Assembly: GCA_947499275.1 (NCBI GenBank)
Contig: CANMNM010000001.1
Span: 1 to 42,339, forward strand
Length of the DNA: 42,339 nucleotides
Direction of reading: 5' to 3'
From: Actinomycetota bacterium
GTDB taxonomy: Bacteria; Actinomycetota; Actinomycetes; S36-B12
A program made the position numbers and the translations under genes. Positions 15,110 through 22,121 of the stretch are shown piece after piece (within the stretch, counting starts at the first letter, position 1; each line of letters starts with the position of its first letter). Below the pieces are notes generated by a model. It did no database searches. It was not told where the DNA came from and worked only from the letters and a program-made list of their open reading frames with translations.

Positions 15110-16521
15110 TTTCCCTGGTTAACAAGCTCGACTAGGGCTTGCCCAAACCCTTCAAGCGGCGCCGTCGCGACGCCAGCTCCTATCTGCCCTACCCCTGACG
15201 AAAGATGAAGAATTCCTGTGGTGACCTTGGGGCTAATTCCAGTCTCAACCACTTTTCGCACATCCACGCCAAGTGGGGTGCCTCGAAAGCCCATCGTCGG
15301 CAATTTGAATCGGCTGCTTTCTGACACACATATCCTTCTCATATCTTCGGTGGCCCGGGCAGCATCAGACATCGACCCACCGAGAAAAGCCGCCACCGCT
15401 GGAGACCCTGCTGCAGCAGCCCCCCCAAGCCCAATCAACTCGAGTACCGCACTGTCACCCATGTCAAGGGCGGCATCTTCCGAGCTGAAACCCGCGTAAT
15501 ACAACGCATCTGCCACCGGAGGAGCCGGACAAATATGCCAACGAGGTGAATCCCCCACCTTCACGCCAAAAGTGGTTCCGTTGCGCGCCATGGTCGTGAC
15601 AATCGTTGAACCAGACACTTGCTCCGCTGCGAGCATCAGTGACTTTGCCGCCGCCATAGCAATTGTCAGAAAGAAGAGGTGATTCTTGGACAAATAATGA
15701 GCGAACGCCACCGAGCCTTCATCATTTCCCAATCGGGCAATTGATGTAAGCACATCGCGGATCAAAAGATTTGTCGTCGCCTGCGTACGCATATGAACGT
15801 CGTCGCCCATTTGCACGCCCTGTGATGCTAAGGACAGGATGTCAATCGGACCACTTTCCTTGAGGATCTGTGCGATTCTCGGCTGGGCAACCTCCCGTAA
15901 GAAGATCAGCCTTTCTATCGCCGCTGGCGACTCACGCCCAAACCACGGAACATCCCCCGGACCCTGGTTGACGGGCGCGAATCCAACTGTCCCAGACTCC
16001 GCATTCTCAGCTATCCACACCGGGGTCGTAGGTCCGATAGCTGAAGCCATCGGCACGACGGTCCCATGATCATTGGCGGCAGCAAGTGCGACGGAGCCAT
16101 CCGCGAGCAACCGGTCAGCTGTTTCAACATCTTGCGCCCAACCTTCCGCAACTGTTGCAGCGCGCATCGATCGCCGTACCGGATCACATACGAATTCATA
16201 AGCAATGGGTGGACCGGCATGCAGCAGGGTGCGATCGGGAAGTGTAGACAATGCATCCCGTGCGGCCGCCACTCCAATGAGCATCGGAACTCCCTTGTCA
16301 ATCCTGCGAATTGCTTCGACATTCGCCTTGTCGTATTCCAGAGAATTCATCGCGTAAGAATCAGTGAGCGCCCTGAGAAGAACCGGTGAATTTCCCGAAG
16401 GGACGCGCCAGTCAACGTGAATCACCTCAGCATCTTGTTCGCGGATCGCTTCCGCGAACAATGGCAATCCAACGTTGATTACTGCCGCGTTCTCTGGCAA
16501 CTTATGCAGGGTTGTTTCCAT
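15106..16521 (-). CDS. allG: DUF1116 / AllG, oxamate carbamoyltransferase subunit
   Basis: A 471-residue DUF1116 protein (YlbE/AllG family). The start ETTLHKLPENAAVINVGLPLFAEAIREQDAEVIHVDWRVP is typical. Later segments RTLLHAGPPIAYEFVCDPVRRSMRAA, ASQGVQMGDDVHMR, FLTIAMAAAKSLM and TMARNGTTFGVKV are also family features. With AllF and AllH it transfers the carbamoyl group between oxalurate and phosphate (oxamate + carbamoyl phosphate = oxalurate + Pi). It lies 17 bases after the argininosuccinate-lyase-like gene in the same operon. If the true substrate here is another ureido acid, the neighbouring lyases would be the place to look for it. Confidence 0.9.
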   Translation of the reverse strand: METTLHKLPENAAVINVGLPLFAEAIREQDAEVIHVDWRVPSGNSPVLLRALTDSYAMNSLEYDKANVEAIRRIDKGVPMLIGVAAARDALSTLPDRTLLHAGPPIAYEFVCDPVRRSMRAATVAEGWAQDVETADRLLADGSVALAAANDHGTVVPMASAIGPTTPVWIAENAESGTVGFAPVNQGPGDVPWFGRESPAAIERLIFLREVAQPRIAQILKESGPIDILSLASQGVQMGDDVHMRTQATTNLLIRDVLTSIARLGNDEGSVAFAHYLSKNHLFFLTIAMAAAKSLMLAAEQVSGSTIVTTMARNGTTFGVKVGDSPRWHICPAPPVADALYYAGFSSEDAALDMGDSAVLELIGLGGAAAAGSPAVAAFLGGSMSDAARATEDMRRICVSESSRFKLPTMGFRGTPLGVDVRKVVETGISPKVTTGILHLSSGVGQIGAGVATAPLEGFGQALVELVNQGK

Positions 16522-16538
16522 ATTCGTGACTCACTTCC

Positions 16539-17993
16539 TTATTGTTGGACGAGTTCTCGGGCGCGGATCAGCAGATCGGATTCTGCCGATTCAATATTGT
16601 GCTGCTCAGTGCCCAAGAGTGTGCGCAGATCAAGGGTCGCCGCCAGAAGACTTTCAGCCATGGCTGTGACGGTGTCTGGGGCTGCACCTCCGATCGACTT
16701 TCGCGATTGAATCAAAGTCATTGGATCAAAGATCTCGTCCAACTCACCGGTCTCGACTTGTTTCGGATCAAACCCACCGTCTTTGAGCGCCCATGTGATG
16801 TCCTCCGCGGAAATTCCTCGATCCCCCTCCGCGGCGTGCGTAAGCGCAGTGCGAACGACACGGTGAGAAGTGAGGTAGTCCAGTCCACACGAACGCATCA
16901 GGAGATGGGCGACATCAGCGGCCTCGGTATTCGCACCGTCGATTGCCGATTTCATGCGAGCTTCATGTACCACGAGGTCACGCACCACTGAGGTCAGCAA
17001 TCGTGTTACCTGACCAGCCAGGGCTAACGATCGAGGAAGTTCTCCGTAGGCATAAATGTATGTATCACTGCGAGCCGAGGGAGCCTTAGAAAGGGCAAGT
17101 TGTCCCGTCAGACGACCGATCAAAATCCCAGTTGAGCCCCTGATCACCGAAAGTGCATACGGATTACGTTTTTGGGGCATAAGCACACTGGGTCGCACCG
17201 ACGAGTCCCCCAATGACAAGAAGCCGAATTCCCTGCTGGCGAAGATTTCGAGGTCTTCTGCGAGCCGATCCTGACCCAGAGTCAAAGTGGTGGCGGAAAA
17301 AAGTACGTGCAAAAATGGATCCGTCTGCCACATGGCGTCGCGGACATGCTCGATCGGTTTATTGAATCCGAGGTTATGGGCCGCGCGCACGCGGTCTCGA
17401 ATAACTACCGACCCATTTGCACCACCGGATCCGGCCACGCTCGAGTTAACATGAACGTACTCAGCAAGTAATCGATTAGCGTCTCGAAGTATCGGGTCGG
17501 CAAACGACAATAAATAGTGACCGAATGTCGAGGCCTGCGCCGGTTGGAGATACGTATAGTCGGGCATTAGTGAGTGGGAGTGCTCAATACTCCGCGCGCA
17601 GATCGCCTCGATCAACCCACACGAGTCCTGTGTCAGTGCGAGCACCTGTTTGCGTACCACTAGTCGGTAGGCCGTGCGAACTGCCTCCCGTCGCGTTCGA
17701 CCAGCTCGTAGTGAACCAGCGACCGGTCCTATGAGCTCGACAAGAAACTGTTCTCGACACGTCACCATCTCACCGATTGACGGGTCATAATTAATTTCTG
17801 AGCTGGATAAGGATTCGAGGTGAAGGAGACCACCGAGCAGGGTCCGTGTCTCTTCGCGCGAGATCGCTCCTGCATCAAATAAATCCAATGCATGTGCAAT
17901 ATCTGCGAGATTAAGTGCATTGTGCAGAATGGGAGCATCGGCAATCTCCCACGCGTACCCGGATTCAGTGAGTTCCGGGGAGATATCAAACAT
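16539..17993 (-). CDS. Divergent argininosuccinate-lyase-like enzyme (fumarase/aspartase superfamily)
   Basis: This 484-residue enzyme aligns with argininosuccinate lyase (YTYLQPAQASTFGHYLL at 146-162; VLMPQKRNP at 270-278) but differs at key sites. The usual GRSRNDQ succinate-binding motif reads GRTRREA (98-104). The catalytic-region YTHLQ reads YTYLQ (His to Tyr148). The flexible loop GSSIMPQKRNPD reads PSVLMPQKRNPY, keeping Ser269, Lys275 and Asn277. It is therefore unlikely to be the arginine-pathway enzyme. It may remove an amine, urea or imino acid from an N-substituted dicarboxylate, as the related ethylenediaminedisuccinate lyases do. It overlaps the PLP-enzyme gene by eight bases and is followed by allG. 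Confidence 0.82.
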   Translation of the reverse strand: MFDISPELTESGYAWEIADAPILHNALNLADIAHALDLFDAGAISREETRTLLGGLLHLESLSSSEINYDPSIGEMVTCREQFLVELIGPVAGSLRAGRTRREAVRTAYRLVVRKQVLALTQDSCGLIEAICARSIEHSHSLMPDYTYLQPAQASTFGHYLLSFADPILRDANRLLAEYVHVNSSVAGSGGANGSVVIRDRVRAAHNLGFNKPIEHVRDAMWQTDPFLHVLFSATTLTLGQDRLAEDLEIFASREFGFLSLGDSSVRPSVLMPQKRNPYALSVIRGSTGILIGRLTGQLALSKAPSARSDTYIYAYGELPRSLALAGQVTRLLTSVVRDLVVHEARMKSAIDGANTEAADVAHLLMRSCGLDYLTSHRVVRTALTHAAEGDRGISAEDITWALKDGGFDPKQVETGELDEIFDPMTLIQSRKSIGGAAPDTVTAMAESLLAATLDLRTLLGTEQHNIESAESDLLIRARELVQQ

Positions 17994-18993
17994 TTTTGGC
18001 TACCACGCTTTCACGGTTGCCCATCACGGTAAGTGATTCAATCGCCGCCGGCAATCCTCCCGTTAGCCACCACACAACAGTGTCATTGGAGGCACCGGTT
18101 ATGTGAGAAATTATCTCGTAAGCCGGGACACCGTATGTCGGGTCGAGAAGAACTCCAACGCGCCAGAATGCTTCATCTCGTGCAAACGCACCATTTTCAT
18201 CTAGCTCTTGATCATGGAATCCCACTGCGTCAATGATGGTGAAATTGGTCATCGATGGTGCCCCTCGTCCCAAAAGTTCTGAGGTTTGCGTTGACAAGTC
18301 AGTAATGACTCCACGCATCTCATCCACATTTCGGCTCACTGACACCCCAACAACTTTCCACATCGCTCCCAAGAAATCACTGCCCGCAAGGAACCCTGCA
18401 ATCGATGCACCAGACCCAACGGGAAGCACCACGGTTACTTGATTGGGATCCGTCCCCCTCACGTTGCATTGCTCATACAGTTCAATTGCAGCTCTGGCAA
18501 AGCCCAAGCCACCTACTGCAGTAGCACCACCGCGGGGAACGGGGTACGGCCTTCGGCCTTCGGCCGCCAACTCCGCTGCCCGACGTTCGACCTGTTCATT
18601 TATTAACGAGCGGTCTTGCCCGGTGAAGTGAATCACCGCGCCAGTTGCCTGCGCCATTAATAGGAGTACGGGCCAAGCCTCCATGGGATCTCCCGCCACC
18701 TCAATTTCACAATCAAGACCGACTGCCGCTGCCGCATGTGCACAGGCTCCAATAAAATTAGACCCTGCCGCTCCACCGGTAACGACAACATTGGAGTCGC
18801 ATTTGAGCGCGTCCGCCATGAGATATTCCAATGGCCTTACTTTGTTGCCGGCTAGCCCGAAACCCGTGAGATCGTCACGCTTGAGGAGAACGGGGGCAGC
18901 CGCGTCGATCTGCCACGGAGCGGCGAGGTGCAGGGGTGTCGGAAATTGACCCAGGTGAGTTCGAGGAAATCGATCAGTCGGATTCACTGGCAC
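17986..18993 (-). CDS. D-cysteine desulfhydrase / ACC deaminase-type PLP enzyme
   Basis: A 335-residue fold-type II PLP enzyme. LLKRDDLTGFGLAGNKVRPLEYL (37-58) contains the PLP lysine Lys51. TGGAAGSNFIGACAHAAA is the phosphate/carboxylate-binding segment (usually TGGxQSNHxR), and VLPVGSGASIAGFLAG is the PLP-phosphate loop. Family members release ammonia from D-cysteine, 1-aminocyclopropane-carboxylate or L-cysteate (CuyA). The QSNH-to-AGSN change suggests a different substrate. With a ComA-like gene in the same operon, L-cysteate or another sulfonated or hydroxylated amino acid is a possibility, not shown. It overlaps both neighbours by 8-10 bases. Confidence 0.82.
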   Translation of the reverse strand: MPVNPTDRFPRTHLGQFPTPLHLAAPWQIDAAAPVLLKRDDLTGFGLAGNKVRPLEYLMADALKCDSNVVVTGGAAGSNFIGACAHAAAAVGLDCEIEVAGDPMEAWPVLLLMAQATGAVIHFTGQDRSLINEQVERRAAELAAEGRRPYPVPRGGATAVGGLGFARAAIELYEQCNVRGTDPNQVTVVLPVGSGASIAGFLAGSDFLGAMWKVVGVSVSRNVDEMRGVITDLSTQTSELLGRGAPSMTNFTIIDAVGFHDQELDENGAFARDEAFWRVGVLLDPTYGVPAYEIISHITGASNDTVVWWLTGGLPAAIESLTVMGNRESVVAKNV

Positions 18994-20357
18994 CCATTTC
19001 GATCAGTGACAGGCTGTGTTTCAATCAGTGACAGACAGTGGTCGATAAGGGGCCCGGTGGTGGGCTCGGTATTCATCCACTCGAGCACGATTTCCTGTGA
19101 CACGTTGGCTGCTGCGGCAATCAATGCTGCAATCGATTGAATATCTTCGGTCCCATCTCTTTCAGAGAGAGCCACCTGCATCAATTCCTGCGCCTGATGT
19201 TTTCCCATCTGTGCAGACAGAGCTCGCAGAACCGACTCTGTGTTTCCCGTGCCTGAGGATTCGAGATTGCGCAGCATCTTCTCTGGATGAACGCGCAGCC
19301 CAGCAGCAAGTTCTGCCGCCACGCTAGCTGCCTTGCCTGTGCACATAGCGACCTCGGGCAACATGGCCCACTCGGCCTTCCAACTTCGGCCATCTCGTTC
19401 ATGACTGGACACGACACCCTCAACGAGAACTCCAGCCGCGGCACGCGCAATCCGCGACAAGGTGTCCAGGTGCTCACTCAATTCCGGGTTTTGCTTGTGC
19501 GGCATGGTGATGCTGCCGACTGCGTGGACATCTCTTGGTTCGCTGAGCTCCCCAATTTCTGGTCGAGCCAACTCGTAGATTTCGTTGCCGATCCGAGCAA
19601 GTGATGATGCCACCGTCGCCATGGTTGTCCCGAATTCTGCGATCCTGTCTCGGGTGGCCGTCCACGACATACCGGGGTCACCCAGTCCGAGAAGTTCGCA
19701 AAATCTGCTCCGTAGTTCCAAGCCCTGATCGGGGAAAAAAGCGAGTCCGCCGGTCGACCCGGCGAGCTGCCCCACGCTCCACCGCGTCCGCGCCCCGTCG
19801 ATCCGTTCAATGTGACGATTAATCTCGTCCGCCCACGTTGATACTTTGAATCCGAATGTCACCGGTGTACCCGGTTGGCCGTGGGTGCGACCAGCAATTG
19901 GAGTATCGCGGTGTTTCTTTGCCAATTCCACACACGAATCGCGTAGCTTTACAAGGTCCGCACGGATTAAGTCACCGCTATCGCGCATGATCATGCCAAA
20001 CCAGGTATCTGTCAGGTCTTGAACCGTAATTCCAAAGTACACGTACTCTCTGGACGAACTATTAAGAATCTGCTGTAGTCCACGGATGAGTCCCAGGGTC
20101 GAGTGTGATGTTCGCCGGGTTTCCGAACTGATGAAATCTTCATCTAGTAATTCCACCCGTGCTTTGCTCGCGATACCCTCGAATGCGGCGTCGGGGATAA
20201 TTCCTAGTTCGGCTTGGGCTTGTGCCAACGCCACGAGAATATTGAGCCAAGCCTGCAGTCGATGCTTCTGCTCAAAAATACGATCGAATTCAGGTGTACT
20301 CCATCCATGGGCATACATGGATGAAGTGGTCAAACGGTTGTCCACGCCGGGTCCCAT
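18984..20357 (-). CDS. Adenylosuccinate lyase / carboxymuconate cycloisomerase-like enzyme
   Basis: A 457-residue member of the fumarase/aspartase superfamily. Landmarks are the N-terminal WSTPEFDRIFEQKHRLQAWLNI, AGRTHGQPGTPVTFGFK (155-171), and the mobile loop VGSITMPHKQNPELSE (280-295), where the first serine (Ser282) is kept but the second of the usual GSS is Ile. The second conserved region RTSHSTLGLI replaces the TSHD of purine enzymes. It is thus probably not the purine-pathway PurB. Nitrosuccinate lyases and other C-N lyases belong to the same branch. The start is uncertain: ATG 20357, GTG 20345 (giving VDNRL, as in relatives) or ATG 20318. Confidence 0.8.
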   Translation of the reverse strand: MGPGVDNRLTTSSMYAHGWSTPEFDRIFEQKHRLQAWLNILVALAQAQAELGIIPDAAFEGIASKARVELLDEDFISSETRRTSHSTLGLIRGLQQILNSSSREYVYFGITVQDLTDTWFGMIMRDSGDLIRADLVKLRDSCVELAKKHRDTPIAGRTHGQPGTPVTFGFKVSTWADEINRHIERIDGARTRWSVGQLAGSTGGLAFFPDQGLELRSRFCELLGLGDPGMSWTATRDRIAEFGTTMATVASSLARIGNEIYELARPEIGELSEPRDVHAVGSITMPHKQNPELSEHLDTLSRIARAAAGVLVEGVVSSHERDGRSWKAEWAMLPEVAMCTGKAASVAAELAAGLRVHPEKMLRNLESSGTGNTESVLRALSAQMGKHQAQELMQVALSERDGTEDIQSIAALIAAAANVSQEIVLEWMNTEPTTGPLIDHCLSLIETQPVTDRNGCQ

Positions 20358-21256
20358 GCACGTGCCAATTCATTGATCGCTTCACGGATGTCAGCCAAAG
20401 ATGCACCCCATGGCACGATCACCCGGCCATTCTCAATTTCTATTGACTCCTCGAGGAGGCAGCACTTTGTTATTGTTGCCATTCCCGAGGATTCTTCGCG
20501 TTCCCTTGGGCAGAAGGACACCATCGGCGGGCGGTCGCCATAGAACCACTCATGTATTTGTGCGGATCGTTCACATCCGACCAAGGTCCAATCTTCGCGA
20601 TCGGGACGTTGGTCTAGGTAGGAAGTGCGGGCACCAACAATTTCCGTGTCAGCGCCCCGGCAGGGAAGAAGGTAGTGCCCACTCGGAATTTTCGATCCAA
20701 ACGAATCCAACGTCAATGCATCGAGGTGCGCGATTATCGGGGGTAAGTCTTCGGCCACCTCGAGGAGCCGGCACACCTGATCAAACAGTTTCGCAGGAGT
20801 CGGGGGGACTACTTCAGTGACGTTGATGTTCAGTGGTTGTGGATTGAGAATAAAACTGACGTGGGAGTACAGGCCTTCAACAACGACGGCCTTCGCTTGA
20901 GGGGCGTGATTCGCTGCGGCGCGCGCTAGATTGGACGGAACTGCCGTGTCAATGCTTGCATCGACGACGAAGGAACACTCAGTCGGATCCGCCAGGATCT
21001 CGACACTCGTCACGGGCGAAAAGAGGGGAACGGGGTCCGCTCTCTGGACCGCTGCCAGCCAGACCCCATTCGGCTCATGGACCACGATGAAGCGAGTTCG
21101 TCGGTACACCTCTCTACCGGTGAAGTATTCAATGAGGGACTCCCCGGTGAAGGAGTCTGTCGAGTGGGTCACGGAGACACCTCGGTAGGCACTGGGAACC
21201 ACATTGAGCCGAGATCGAAGAAGGACTTGACCGGGGTCTGTCCTGGTTCCGCTCAC
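20330..21256 (-). CDS. Hypothetical protein, 308 residues, unknown family
   Basis: I do not recognise the family. The protein is soluble and shows well-formed alternating strands and helices. An N-terminal part reads SLIEYFTGREVYRRTRFIVVHEPNGVWLAAVQ. A middle has AKAVVVEGLYSHVSFILNPQPLNINVTEVVPPTPAKLFDQV, which looks strongly conserved. A C-terminal part has SFCPRERE and KCCLLEESIEIENGRVIVPWG; a His/Cys set (CRGAD, CERS, CPRE, CC) could bind a metal. It is coupled to the ComA-like gene (ATGA overlap) and its end overlaps the adenylosuccinate-lyase-like gene, so it is a fixed part of this operon and probably catalyses or scaffolds one of its steps. Confidence 0.7.
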   Translation of the reverse strand: MSGTRTDPGQVLLRSRLNVVPSAYRGVSVTHSTDSFTGESLIEYFTGREVYRRTRFIVVHEPNGVWLAAVQRADPVPLFSPVTSVEILADPTECSFVVDASIDTAVPSNLARAAANHAPQAKAVVVEGLYSHVSFILNPQPLNINVTEVVPPTPAKLFDQVCRLLEVAEDLPPIIAHLDALTLDSFGSKIPSGHYLLPCRGADTEIVGARTSYLDQRPDREDWTLVGCERSAQIHEWFYGDRPPMVSFCPREREESSGMATITKCCLLEESIEIENGRVIVPWGASLADIREAINELARAWDPAWTTV

Positions 21257-22038
21257 CTATGCACTCCCGAGGACTGGGAAATGCCAACGGCAACCAACGC
21301 GGTATCAGCACGCAGTCCTAGACGAAGAGTTTGTAAGGGAAGTAGATCCTCAGGCGCGACGTTGCCCACATTCACTTCTGGTCCATGTGTATTGATGAAC
21401 CAGGCTTGCTGATCTTTTCGAGGCGCCTCAAAAAGCACACGATCGAGCCCTGCCGCCAGCAATGCCGCGTCGATGACTTCAGTTTGTGGAGTCCCGTGGG
21501 AGTCATAAACACCAACGGTGCCACTCTCTCGTCCTTCAGCCACAATGTATTCGGCCCCAGCAACCAAGTCACCCGTGATTTCCGAATGCCATTGAGCTGG
21601 AGTGAGAAGTCGTTCGGCACTCTTGTACCCGGTTTCGGCAAATACCCGAAATGACTGCGCCGATGTGCGAATGAGTTCCCACTTTTCTTCCATGCCCATA
21701 TCTGCTGCACCTCGAGAAACCTCAACCGCTGTAAATCCGGCCTGTTCCGCCCAATTGAGGCATTCACTTACACGTCCCTGCGACCAAGCGATCTCCAACA
21801 ATGTGCCTCCGAGGCAGGCTGTGATCCCGTGTTCGCGCAGGAGTCCAATTTTTGACGCCAAATGCTTTTCTACATAAGCAGTTCCCCAACCGAACTTCCA
21901 CACATCGGCAAACTCCGCGTACGAAGACAGGTGGCTTTCCATCGATCCGAGTGAAATTCCCTTATCCAGCACGTGTGTCAGCCCGATGGAGCGTGGCTTC
22001 TCAGGCAGAACCGGAAGGCTCAGGAAATTGTTCGACAT
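21253..22038 (-). CDS. Phosphosulfolactate synthase (ComA)-like enzyme
   Basis: The 261-residue TIM-barrel protein carries the ComA pattern: GLTHVLDKGISL, DVWKFGWGTAYVEKHLASKIGLL, GGTLLEIAW, AVEVSRGAADM, EYIVAEGRESGTVG, LFEAPRKDQQAWFI and GPEVNVGNVAPEDLLPLQTLRLGLRADT. In methanogens ComA adds sulfite to phosphoenolpyruvate for coenzyme M synthesis. Actinobacteria do not make coenzyme M by this route, so the substrate here may differ (another nucleophile adding to PEP, or a phosphosulfolactate-derived sulfonate). It is the first gene of a seven-gene operon ending in allH and is divergent from the sll0787-like gene. Confidence 0.88.
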   Translation of the reverse strand: MSNNFLSLPVLPEKPRSIGLTHVLDKGISLGSMESHLSSYAEFADVWKFGWGTAYVEKHLASKIGLLREHGITACLGGTLLEIAWSQGRVSECLNWAEQAGFTAVEVSRGAADMGMEEKWELIRTSAQSFRVFAETGYKSAERLLTPAQWHSEITGDLVAGAEYIVAEGRESGTVGVYDSHGTPQTEVIDAALLAAGLDRVLFEAPRKDQQAWFINTHGPEVNVGNVAPEDLLPLQTLRLGLRADTALVAVGISQSSGVHR

Positions 22039-22121
22039 GTGTCCTATACTACGCGTACTTTCACTTTACGACATATCTACCCGTGAATATTCTGCGCATT
22101 GTTACTACATTGGAGGACTCC

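Noticed and set aside
16539..17993. Housekeeping argininosuccinate lyase (argH)
   Set aside because: The succinate-binding motif, the His of YTHLQ and the GSS loop are all changed and no arginine-pathway gene is nearby.
21852..22121. 90-residue N-terminal extension of the sll0787-like protein
   Set aside because: A perfect GGAGG sits five bases before the ATG at 22122, and the extension runs antisense to the ComA-like gene.
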